Shown here one piece after another: positions 1 to 5,969 of a stretch of DNA of 5,969 bases. Under the pieces are notes generated by a model, which was not told the DNA's origin, made no database searches, and saw only the letters and a program-made list of their open reading frames with translations. Numbering within the stretch: the stretch's first letter is position 1; the number at the start of each line of letters is the position of its first letter. Both the position numbers and the translations under genes were made by a program. This DNA comes from Bacteroidales bacterium (GTDB taxonomy: Bacteria; Bacteroidota; Bacteroidia; Bacteroidales; UBA7960): positions 1 to 5,969 of the forward strand of contig SLNU01000055.1 of assembly GCA_007132865.1 (NCBI GenBank), read 5' to 3'.

Positions 1-156
1 CCGGTGGTAATCGTAAAGCACTTTCAACACCCCCTGGGGTGGCGCAGCGGCATGGTTCTGTTTGCTGCATGCGGGACAAAGGTACATGATCTGCCCGGGC
101 AGGTATTGCTCCCCGCAATCGATGCATTCAAAGACAAATTTCGACTTCAACTCCAT
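1..156 (-). CDS. Threonine synthase-like PLP enzyme, N-terminal fragment with zinc ribbon (cut by window edge)
   Basis: This is the first 52 codons of a gene reading leftwards out of the window, starting at the ATG at 156-154. The peptide has a four-cysteine zinc ribbon (C11-x2-C14, then C27-x2-C30) followed by GVLKVLYDY. A short treble-clef or zinc-ribbon head followed by a 'G.L.V.YDY' strand is characteristic of zinc-ribbon threonine synthases and their relatives (fold type II PLP enzymes). True threonine synthase converts O-phosphohomoserine to threonine, but paralogues with this N-terminus do other beta- or gamma-eliminations and replacements, for example cysteate synthase. The PLP lysine and substrate-binding residues lie outside the window, so specificity cannot be read. 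No Shine-Dalgarno sequence is visible upstream of the ATG. It is divergent from the hydrolase at 314-1318 and on the same strand as the YgfK and PLP-enzyme genes, which suggests a role in the same catabolic locus rather than threonine biosynthesis; that is inference. Confidence 0.72.
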   Translation of the reverse strand, partial: MELKSKFVFECIDCGEQYLPGQIMYLCPACSKQNHAAAPPQGVLKVLYDYHR

Positions 157-241
157 ACAGACTGTGTGCTGTTTTTGCCTGGAAACCAATCAGTATGTTT
201 CATGGTGGCTTCCATACCATTTCATTCCGTTGGTTATTGGA

Positions 242-304
242 CCAAATTAGTGAAATTTCCGCGATGAATGCAGAAAGCTTAAACCAAAAAATAGTAAATT
301 TCGG
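242..304. repeat. Imperfect direct repeat pair in the divergent intergenic region
   Basis: The 157-bp gap between the divergent threonine synthase-like and hydrolase genes holds two similar A/T-rich units. One is at 242-260 (ccaaattagtgaaatttcc) and one at 284-304 (CCAAAAAATAGT followed by AAATTTCGG). They share the order CCAAA, TAGT, AAATTTC with small length differences. The first contains the 8-bp palindrome GAAATTTC. The second contains TAAATTTC (295-302), one base off the Bacteroidota -7 element TAnnTTTG, but no matching -33 TTG is seen at the right distance. The units could be regulator binding sites or duplicated promoter material; the function is unknown. Nothing else was recognised in this gap. 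Confidence 0.3.
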
Positions 305-313
305 AATAATCCG

Positions 314-1318
314 ATGGGTGAGCGTATGAAACTTTTGTTGTTGCTGGTTCTTTTTATGGCACCGGGGATGGTGGGGGCCGGTCCCGTTGCCGCAGACCGG
401 GCATTGGCCGCAACCGGTCCCGTTGCCGCTGACAGGCCAGGTTCCGCGACCAGTCCCTTTCCATACGAGAACAGCCGATACATCATGATTGATGGCGCCG
501 AGCTGCATTTCAGGTTTTGGTTCCCGGAGCCTGGGCAGCACCGCGGTTCTGTGCTACTGATCCATGGATTCAGTGCCTCCACCTATTCCTGGCAGGCAGC
601 AGCGGAACATATGCAAGCCATGGGCTTCGAAGTGGTGGCCATCGACATCCCGCCATTCGGATACAGCGATAAATCTCCAAGGCTGAACCAGAGCAACACA
701 GCCCGTGCCAGGCATGTCCGCAACTTTCTGGAACAGGCTTTTCCCGGACGAAAATGGCATATTTCCGGACATTCGATGGGCGGGGCAATCGCACAGGCTT
801 TTGCCCTGATGTACCCGGAGCAGCTCCACAGCGTGACCTTCGTTGCCGGAGCACTTTTTTCAAGTGTGAATGAAAACCAGGTCCGAGGCCGGGGCATTTT
901 AAGTGCCTGGCCGGTAAGGAATATTGCAGGGAGGTTCGCCCGATCGTACATTATCACGCCCGGGAGGGTGGAGAACTTGTTGGAGTCGGCTTATGGCAAG
1001 ACTCCAGGCAGGGAGCAGGTTCAGGCCTATCTGAAACCCTTGAAAATACCGGGTACGGCCACGGCAATACTTGCCTCTTCCAGAAACAGCACGGAGATCC
1101 TTTCATTGCAGGCATCCGAACTGGATGTCCCGTCTCTGGCCATTTGGGGAACCAGGGACCGCTGGGTTCCTTTCGAGAGCAGGAAGGATGCACTGGACAT
1201 GATGCCGGGCATCGAAATCCAACGCATTGAAGGAGCCGGGCATAACCCGCAGGAAACCCACCTGGAGGAGTTTTTGGCGGTCTGGACCCGTTTCATAGAA
1301 TCATTGGATCCACTCTGA
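314..1318 (+). CDS. Exported alpha/beta-fold hydrolase
   Basis: This is a serine hydrolase of the alpha/beta-hydrolase superfamily, predicted to act outside the cytoplasm. The N-terminus has a typical signal peptide: residues MKLLLLLVLF followed by a short polar end near GMVGA, with no lipobox cysteine. A low-complexity Ala/Gly/Pro linker follows (about residues 22-46). The catalytic core shows the oxyanion region HGFSAS (84-89), the strand-loop DIPPFGYSD (111-119), the nucleophile elbow GHSMGG with Ser154, the acid Asp282 in WGTRDRWVP, and His310 in GAGHNPQETH. The triad is complete, so the enzyme is probably active. Substrate cannot be inferred; esterase, lipase or C-C hydrolase activities all share this pattern. 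The start may be the ATG at 314 or the one at 326. The 326 ATG gives a cleaner signal peptide, and a weak GGGTGAG lies just before it. The gene ends with tandem stops TGA TAG (1316-1321). It sits on the opposite strand to all other genes here, so it is probably a separate transcription unit. Confidence 0.88.
   Translation: MGERMKLLLLLVLFMAPGMVGAGPVAADRALAATGPVAADRPGSATSPFPYENSRYIMIDGAELHFRFWFPEPGQHRGSVLLIHGFSASTYSWQAAAEHMQAMGFEVVAIDIPPFGYSDKSPRLNQSNTARARHVRNFLEQAFPGRKWHISGHSMGGAIAQAFALMYPEQLHSVTFVAGALFSSVNENQVRGRGILSAWPVRNIAGRFARSYIITPGRVENLLESAYGKTPGREQVQAYLKPLKIPGTATAILASSRNSTEILSLQASELDVPSLAIWGTRDRWVPFESRKDALDMMPGIEIQRIEGAGHNPQETHLEEFLAVWTRFIESLDPL
378..433 (+). repeat. 36-bp spaced direct repeat encoding the Ala-rich linker of the hydrolase
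   Basis: A 20-bp unit, ccggtcccgttgccgcagac (378-397), recurs at 414-433 with a single mismatch. The offset is 36 bp, exactly 12 codons, so the frame is kept and the peptide GPVAADR appears twice just after the signal peptide. This looks like an in-frame tandem duplication in the linker between export signal and catalytic domain. It may vary in copy number among strains. Confidence 0.75.
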
Positions 1319-1334
1319 TAGATCTGCTGGCCAC

Positions 1335-2816
1335 CTACAGGGCGTCCAATACCCCTGTGCGCTCGTTGAACTCCCTGATCAGCTCATCCCACCGATGCAC
1401 CTGGTTAAACAGGCCGAGCCAGACCTCCCGGTCGTACCACAACTGGTTTAGGTCTGCCACATCCTTTTGTTGCTGCTCCACCCAGGTAAAATATTTCAGG
1501 TTATGGATCGCTTTTTTATCGTTGTAGGATAGCTCTTTCATATAAGCCGGAGCCTGACCCAGCATGCACCTTTCGAAGTCTTTGGCTGCCTGCATGGCAG
1601 TGTACTCCCCGCGCTCATCCCTCAGCTCCGTAAGCCTGGACCTGTAAAGGTCGGCCGAATCCGTGGCGATGCTAAGGACCACATCGTCAGAGGTCATCTC
1701 AAAGTATTTGGCGGTTTTAATTGCGGAAAGCACATTGCCGATGCCGGAGACTCCCATCAGATGCAGCTGGTCGATGGTTTCCGCTGGAATTCCGCTGGAC
1801 CGCAGATAGTCGTGCCCGGCTTTTTCATTGAACAGCCTGAACAGCCGCATGCAGTCTTCATCATCGATGGCCGTGACCACATCGGTGTTCTTTACATTGT
1901 GGACCCAGGGCACATGCTTGTCGCCGATCCCCTCGATCCGGTGACCACCGAATCCGTTCATCAGCAGGGTAGGACACTGCAGGGCTTCCGATGCGACCAC
2001 CTTCAGGTGTGGGGCGATGGTCCGCAAATAATCCCCGGCCGCGATGGTGCCCGCCGAACCTGTGGCGGAGACATAGGCTGCGATGTTACTTCCCCCGGTT
2101 TTCACAAGTTCATAGGCCTCTTCCAGCGCTTTCCCCGTAACATTGTAATGCCAGGCCACGTTCCCAAACTCATCAAACTGGTTGAAGATAATACAGTCCG
2201 GCCGGGTACGGCGGATCTCCCAGCAGGCATCATAAATCTCCTTCACATTGCTCTCGCAACCAGGGGTGGCAATGATCTCGCATCCGATTTCGTCCCGCAG
2301 CCATTCAAAACGCTCCCGGCTCATTTCCTCGGGAAGCACCGCAACAGAATCGGAGCCCATCAGCTTGGAGTCGAAGGCACCCCCCCGGCAATAGTTCCCG
2401 GTGGAAGGCCAGACCGCCTTGTGGTAGGTGGGGTCGTACCCCCCGGTGATGATTCTGGGAGCCAGGCAGCCGTAGGCCGCGCCCACCTTATGGGCACCCG
2501 TCGGGAACCACTTGCCCACCAGCAGCACGATGCGGGCATCCACCCCGGTCAGCAACTTCGGCAATTCAATGTAATTCACATTGCCATACAAGCCTCCGGT
2601 TTCCAGGGGCTGGTTCTTCCATGTGATCCGGAACAGGTTTAACGGATTTATATCCCAAAGTCCGATTCCCTTTAGCCTGTCCTTTATTTTTTGTGGGATG
2701 GCATCCGGGTTTTGTTGCTGCTCAAAGGTAGGGAGCAGAATCTTTTTTTCCCTGAAGCGCCTGACGGCATTCTCCAGGGCCTGCTCGTCGGTAATGGTGT
2801 CTATTGGTCGGATCAT
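1335..2816 (-). CDS. Fold type II PLP-dependent enzyme, cysteine synthase/beta-lyase-like, 493 residues
   Basis: The protein belongs to the cysteine synthase / tryptophan synthase beta superfamily. Visible features in order: PTGAHKVGAA, with Lys110 as the likely PLP Schiff-base lysine; STGNYCRGGA (138-147), corresponding to the substrate-carboxylate loop; FNQFDEFGNVAWHYNVTG (211-228), matching the 'QF.NP.N...H...TG' stretch of CysK; ATGSAGT (251-257), the PLP-phosphate loop; and GGHRIEGIGDKHVPWV (290-305), matching the CysK 'H.IQGIG...VP' region. It is much longer than CysK (about 310 residues), with roughly 70 extra residues before the core and a long C-terminal extension (about 395-493). 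Homologues are usually annotated only as 'pyridoxal-phosphate dependent enzyme'. The start is the ATG at 2816-2814, 33 bp after the ygfK stop, with no Shine-Dalgarno visible, which suggests co-transcription with ygfK. By analogy with E. coli YgeX (diaminopropionate ammonia-lyase) it may process an amino acid produced by the same pathway. That is inference; the true substrate is unknown. No terminator hairpin is seen in the 16-bp gap to the convergent hydrolase. Confidence 0.85.
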   Translation of the reverse strand: MIRPIDTITDEQALENAVRRFREKKILLPTFEQQQNPDAIPQKIKDRLKGIGLWDINPLNLFRITWKNQPLETGGLYGNVNYIELPKLLTGVDARIVLLVGKWFPTGAHKVGAAYGCLAPRIITGGYDPTYHKAVWPSTGNYCRGGAFDSKLMGSDSVAVLPEEMSRERFEWLRDEIGCEIIATPGCESNVKEIYDACWEIRRTRPDCIIFNQFDEFGNVAWHYNVTGKALEEAYELVKTGGSNIAAYVSATGSAGTIAAGDYLRTIAPHLKVVASEALQCPTLLMNGFGGHRIEGIGDKHVPWVHNVKNTDVVTAIDDEDCMRLFRLFNEKAGHDYLRSSGIPAETIDQLHLMGVSGIGNVLSAIKTAKYFEMTSDDVVLSIATDSADLYRSRLTELRDERGEYTAMQAAKDFERCMLGQAPAYMKELSYNDKKAIHNLKYFTWVEQQQKDVADLNQLWYDREVWLGLFNQVHRWDELIREFNERTGVLDAL

Positions 2817-2849
2817 TAAAACAGTATTTTAAAGTGATTTTTTTGACTC

Positions 2850-5800
2850 TCAGGAAAAGACCAGTGTTTCGGCTCCCTGCATAATGAATTTCATTTTGGC
2901 GGCTTGTTGGAGTCGGACCTCTTTCGTCTCAGGGGAGGTGAAGACCACTTCCCTGATCCGGAAACTATCCTTGTCAAGCATGGTCACAGCGCCCGGCGTT
3001 TCATACCTGTATCCGGCAGAAGTCTCAGAAAGAATCACCCGTTGTCCGTTGGTCTTATATATCAGGTTCATGCTGCCTTCGACCCGGGAAAGGTAATAGC
3101 CCTCTTCAGAATTATCAAAAGAATCGATCGTCAGGTGCAGTTTTGGCTTCTCCAGGTATGGGGCTGAGCTCGTCGGACAAAAGGTGGTGCAGTTCCCGCA
3201 CTCATTGCAAAAATTTGCGATGTTCAGTATCTGCAGGTGCTGGTTTACCTCAAACTCCCCATCATACGTGATGATGGCCTTGTGGCGGGATTCGTCCCAG
3301 GTGGCTTTCAGCAGGCTGATCTGCTCCGGTGCCACCTCATAGGCATGGTTCGCAAAATTGGGGCAAACCGTGGTGCAGATATTGCAGATTTCGTCGCAAT
3401 ACAGGCAGCGCCCGGCCTCGGCCACAGCGGCCTCCTCCCCGATGGTCTGCTGCACCAGTTTGAAATTCCGGCGATCGTTCACAGGCAACTCATGCACTGG
3501 CTGACTGTACTGCCTTTTTGCCCGTTTAACCATGAGTTCGCTGAGGGTGTGGGTATGCCCGTTGTAAGGTATGTCGATATGGAAATCAAAAATGGCCTTC
3601 TTCATGATCTGGTCGGCGGCCTTGCGGCCATCGCCAATGGCATTGATGGCGGTGGAAGCACCACGCAGGGCATCCCCCCCGATGAATACGTTGTCAAGGC
3701 GGGTCATATAGGTGCCGGTATCGGCCTCCAGCAACTCATGGCTGACAAAGTCAATGTCCAGATCCTGTCCCACAGCGGGAATCACCGTATCACACACCAG
3801 GTCAAATTCCGAGCCGTCCACTTTCAGGGGACGCGGACGGCCGCTTTCATCGGCATCCGACAACATCATTTTATAGCAACGAAGCCCTGTTACGCGTTCG
3901 CCCTCCGTAATTAACCTCTCCGGGCCAGTCAATTCCAGGACCTTCACCCCTTCTTCCAAAACCGCCTTGATCTCGCCCTGGTCGGCGGGCATTTCATTGA
4001 TGGTACGGCGGTAAACCACTGTCACGCTGCCTTCTTCCCCCACCAGCCGGAAAGCGGTACGCGCGGCATCCATGGCAGTGTTCCCGCCCCCGATGATCAG
4101 CACCTTTTGTCCGATTCCCGGGTCTTCACCCTTTTTCACGCGCATCAGGAAGTTCAGCGGATCGGTCACGCCTGCGGCACCCATCCCCTCCAAATCGAGT
4201 TTTGCTGCAAGCTGGGCACCGGCACCGATGAACACATAATGCTTGTTGGCTTTCAGCTCGCCGAACAAGGCCTGGTCCACCCTGACATTGTAATGTATTT
4301 TCACGCCCAGTGCGGTGATCCTTTCCAGGTCTTTTTCAAAGGCTTCATCCGTGAGCCGGAATCCTGGTATCGCATATTGCACCATTCCGCCGGCCCTGGG
4401 TTTGGCTTCAAAGACCTCCACGGAGAACCCTGCCAGGGCAAGGAAATAGGCGCAAGAAAGTCCTGCGGGTCCGGCTCCGATCACGCCTACTTCCAGTCCG
4501 TTGGGATACTCTTCTTTCAGCCTAGCCTCCCCCCTGTCGGAAAGGACCCGCTTCACCTCGCGGATCTTCAGGGATTCATCATAATGCACCCTGGTGCATT
4601 TGTTCTGGCAAAGGTGGTCGCAAACCATCCCAGTCACTGCCGGAAATGGATTGGTTCGCAAAACCATGGAAAGCCCCCGGTCAAAATTACCCCGTGCTGT
4701 ATGGAACATATAATGCGGGATGTCCTGGTTAGTGGCACAAGTGTCCCGGCATGGGGCCGAGATACAGTCAAATGCTTCCAGCTTCCTCGGGGTCTTGACG
4801 TCCGGCTCCAGCAAGGAAGTCCGCCGATAAGCATCCTTCTGCAGCACTTCCTGCGCATAGGACTTAAGGTTCTGCATCGCCGTTCCTGTATCAACCGGCC
4901 GTGTGAAACCACTCGTGAGCGCTTCCATGTATTGATTCAGCCGCATATACCCGCCGGACTTCAGGAGGTCGCTGCACACCGTAACGGTTTTAAATCCGCA
5001 TTCCAGCACCTTGCTCAGGTTAAAGGCGTCTACCCCGGCCGAGAAGGAAAGCGCAAGGGTTCCGCTGAATTCCTCCTGTAGCATGGCAGCCAGGTTCACC
5101 GCCAGTGGGTGCAGGGCCCGCCCGCTCATATACATCTGGTCCACCTCTGCCCCGAAAACGTCCCTGTTGTTTTTGGTCTCCAAGGTATTGGTAAGTTTCA
5201 GTCCGAATGAACGCCCTGTTTTCTCTCCCACCTCCGTTAGTGCCCGGATCATCCGGACCGCATCGGGGTATTTCAGGTCATGCTCAAATGCCTGGTCGGG
5301 CACACTGGCCCTAAAGCCCAGCTGCCCGTTCAGGATCCCCCTTAGCTTTTCAGGGCCCAGCAGGGTGGGGTTCAGCTTTACGTAAGTATGAAGTTTTTTT
5401 CCCTCCATCAGGTAGCGGGCAATGGCTTCGATCTCGTGGGCCGGACATCCATGCATGGTAGAGAGGGTGATGTTGTCGGATATCCTTGCCGGTATATCGA
5501 TTTCGTCAATCTCCGGGAAGTCTTCCCGCAACAAATCCCTTTTCTTCTTCAGTTCCTCCCCGCAGTCTGACATCTTCTCAAAAAACCACTGCACATTGTC
5601 GTTTTTGATCCCGGCCAGGTCATATCCCACGCTCATGTTGAATACTGTGCCGACCTCCCTGTCCCACCCCAGCTTGTGATTAAGCCAGTGGATGGCCATC
5701 CAGGCATTCAGGTATTCATCAAAACTTTGCCGGATCTTCAGCTCCTGAGACCATTCGCAATTGTAACCCTCATCCTGCATGTCGATACAGGGTTTTGCCA

Positions 5801-5969
5801 CCTCCAGCTCATCCAGGGTTTGAACAGTTTTCAGTTCCATATAGCGGGCCCCCATGAGCCAGGCCCCAACGATATTCTGCGATAATTGTGAATGGGGTCC
5901 GGCCGCCATACCGATTGGACTTCCCAGGTATTGTCCGAACACTTCCGTTCCGAAAGGATTGGAAAGCCG
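2850..5969 (-). CDS. ygfK: YgfK-type iron-sulfur flavoprotein (putative selenate reductase subunit), 5' end cut by window edge
   Basis: This is a large multidomain oxidoreductase closely resembling E. coli YgfK (about 1030 residues). Counting from the in-frame GTG at 5942: a dihydroorotate/dihydropyrimidine dehydrogenase-like TIM-barrel region with SPIGMAAGPHSQL (8-20), STMHGCPAHEIEAI (161-174) and KLNPTLLG (189-196); a GltD-like Fe-S segment with C393, C398, C402, C441, C445 and C449; an FAD dinucleotide fold VIGAGPAGL (487-495); an NAD(P)H fold IIGGGNTAMDAAR (616-628) followed by VVYRR; a second FAD motif NVFIGGDALRG (751-761); and a ferredoxin-like region with C846/C849/C853/C856/C860 and C912/C915/C918/C922. 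The reading frame continues past that GTG to 5969 (residues RLSNPFGTE) without a stop, and family members carry about 40 more N-terminal residues, so the GTG is internal and the real start is outside the window. The selenate reductase name comes from E. coli genetics; homologues sit in anaerobic purine/urate catabolism clusters, where the protein probably passes electrons between NAD(P)H, FAD and Fe-S centres and the barrel active site. Cytoplasmic, no signal peptide or membrane segment seen. Confidence 0.93.
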   Translation of the reverse strand, partial: RLSNPFGTEVFGQYLGSPIGMAAGPHSQLSQNIVGAWLMGARYMELKTVQTLDELEVAKPCIDMQDEGYNCEWSQELKIRQSFDEYLNAWMAIHWLNHKLGWDREVGTVFNMSVGYDLAGIKNDNVQWFFEKMSDCGEELKKKRDLLREDFPEIDEIDIPARISDNITLSTMHGCPAHEIEAIARYLMEGKKLHTYVKLNPTLLGPEKLRGILNGQLGFRASVPDQAFEHDLKYPDAVRMIRALTEVGEKTGRSFGLKLTNTLETKNNRDVFGAEVDQMYMSGRALHPLAVNLAAMLQEEFSGTLALSFSAGVDAFNLSKVLECGFKTVTVCSDLLKSGGYMRLNQYMEALTSGFTRPVDTGTAMQNLKSYAQEVLQKDAYRRTSLLEPDVKTPRKLEAFDCISAPCRDTCATNQDIPHYMFHTARGNFDRGLSMVLRTNPFPAVTGMVCDHLCQNKCTRVHYDESLKIREVKRVLSDRGEARLKEEYPNGLEVGVIGAGPAGLSCAYFLALAGFSVEVFEAKPRAGGMVQYAIPGFRLTDEAFEKDLERITALGVKIHYNVRVDQALFGELKANKHYVFIGAGAQLAAKLDLEGMGAAGVTDPLNFLMRVKKGEDPGIGQKVLIIGGGNTAMDAARTAFRLVGEEGSVTVVYRRTINEMPADQGEIKAVLEEGVKVLELTGPERLITEGERVTGLRCYKMMLSDADESGRPRPLKVDGSEFDLVCDTVIPAVGQDLDIDFVSHELLEADTGTYMTRLDNVFIGGDALRGASTAINAIGDGRKAADQIMKKAIFDFHIDIPYNGHTHTLSELMVKRAKRQYSQPVHELPVNDRRNFKLVQQTIGEEAAVAEAGRCLYCDEICNICTTVCPNFANHAYEVAPEQISLLKATWDESRHKAIITYDGEFEVNQHLQILNIANFCNECGNCTTFCPTSSAPYLEKPKLHLTIDSFDNSEEGYYLSRVEGSMNLIYKTNGQRVILSETSAGYRYETPGAVTMLDKDSFRIREVVFTSPETKEVRLQQAAKMKFIMQGAETLVFS

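Noticed and set aside
147..203. Minus-strand 18-codon ORF overlapping the threonine synthase-like start, considered as a leader peptide
   Set aside because: It contains only two Thr codons and no run of regulatory codons, and no attenuator hairpins were seen around it.
295..302. TAAATTTC as a Bacteroidota -7 promoter element for the hydrolase
   Set aside because: It is one base off consensus and lacks a TTG element at the expected -33 distance, so it is mentioned only as part of the repeat.
2380..2386. Run of seven C (G on the coding strand) inside the PLP enzyme gene, considered as a phase-variation tract or frameshift
   Set aside because: The reading frame is intact through it and encodes the conserved glycine-rich loop CRGGA; seven bases is short for a contingency tract.
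1761..2642. Long plus-strand open frame of 293 codons opposite the PLP enzyme gene
   Set aside because: It lies wholly antisense to a clear PLP enzyme, shows no recognisable motif and is best explained as a shadow of codon bias; the same holds for the plus-strand frames at 3237-3914 and 4107-5081 inside ygfK.
2817..2849. A/T-rich gap between ygfK and the PLP gene considered as a terminator or separate promoter
   Set aside because: The only symmetry is a weak AAAA/TTTT pairing without a GC stem, and on the coding strand the run is of A, not T. Read-through is more likely.
5940..5942. GTG at 5942 as the start codon of the YgfK gene
   Set aside because: The frame stays open upstream to the window edge, the upstream residues align plausibly with the family, and E. 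coli YgfK has roughly 40 residues before the matching VFG segment. The GTG is internal.

Overview
The window looks like part of an anaerobic amino-compound or purine catabolism locus from a bacterium, most likely a member of the Bacteroidota. The evidence for the lineage is indirect: the translation starts are preceded by A/T-rich or unstructured sequence without a clear Shine-Dalgarno motif, as is common in that phylum, and base composition is moderate. The lineage call is an inference and could be wrong.

Layout from left to right: (1) positions 1-156, minus strand, hold the first 52 codons of a threonine synthase-like gene with an N-terminal zinc ribbon; the rest lies outside the window. 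(2) Positions 157-313 are a divergent intergenic region with an imperfect direct repeat of about 20 bp. (3) Positions 314-1318, plus strand, encode an exported alpha/beta hydrolase with a complete Ser-Asp-His triad. (4) Positions 1335-2816, minus strand, encode a 493-residue PLP enzyme of the cysteine synthase-like fold (fold type II), converging on the hydrolase with 16 bp between stops. (5) Positions 2850-5969, minus strand, encode most of a YgfK-type iron-sulfur flavoprotein ('putative selenate reductase subunit'), which is open to the right edge, so its true start is outside the window.

The minus-strand genes run ygfK, then (33 bp later) the 493-residue PLP enzyme, then, beyond the opposite-strand hydrolase, the threonine synthase-like gene. 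YgfK homologues belong to a gene set (ygeW, ygeX, ygeY, hyuA, ssnA, ygfK, xdhD in E. coli) tied by genetic work in gut anaerobes to anaerobic uric acid/purine breakdown. In that set a fold type II PLP enzyme, YgeX, cleaves 2,3-diaminopropionate. The working inference is that YgfK moves electrons to or from an early pathway substrate and that the PLP enzymes act on an amino acid formed later. The window alone does not prove this. No RNA genes, insertion sequences, CRISPR arrays or convincing terminators were seen.
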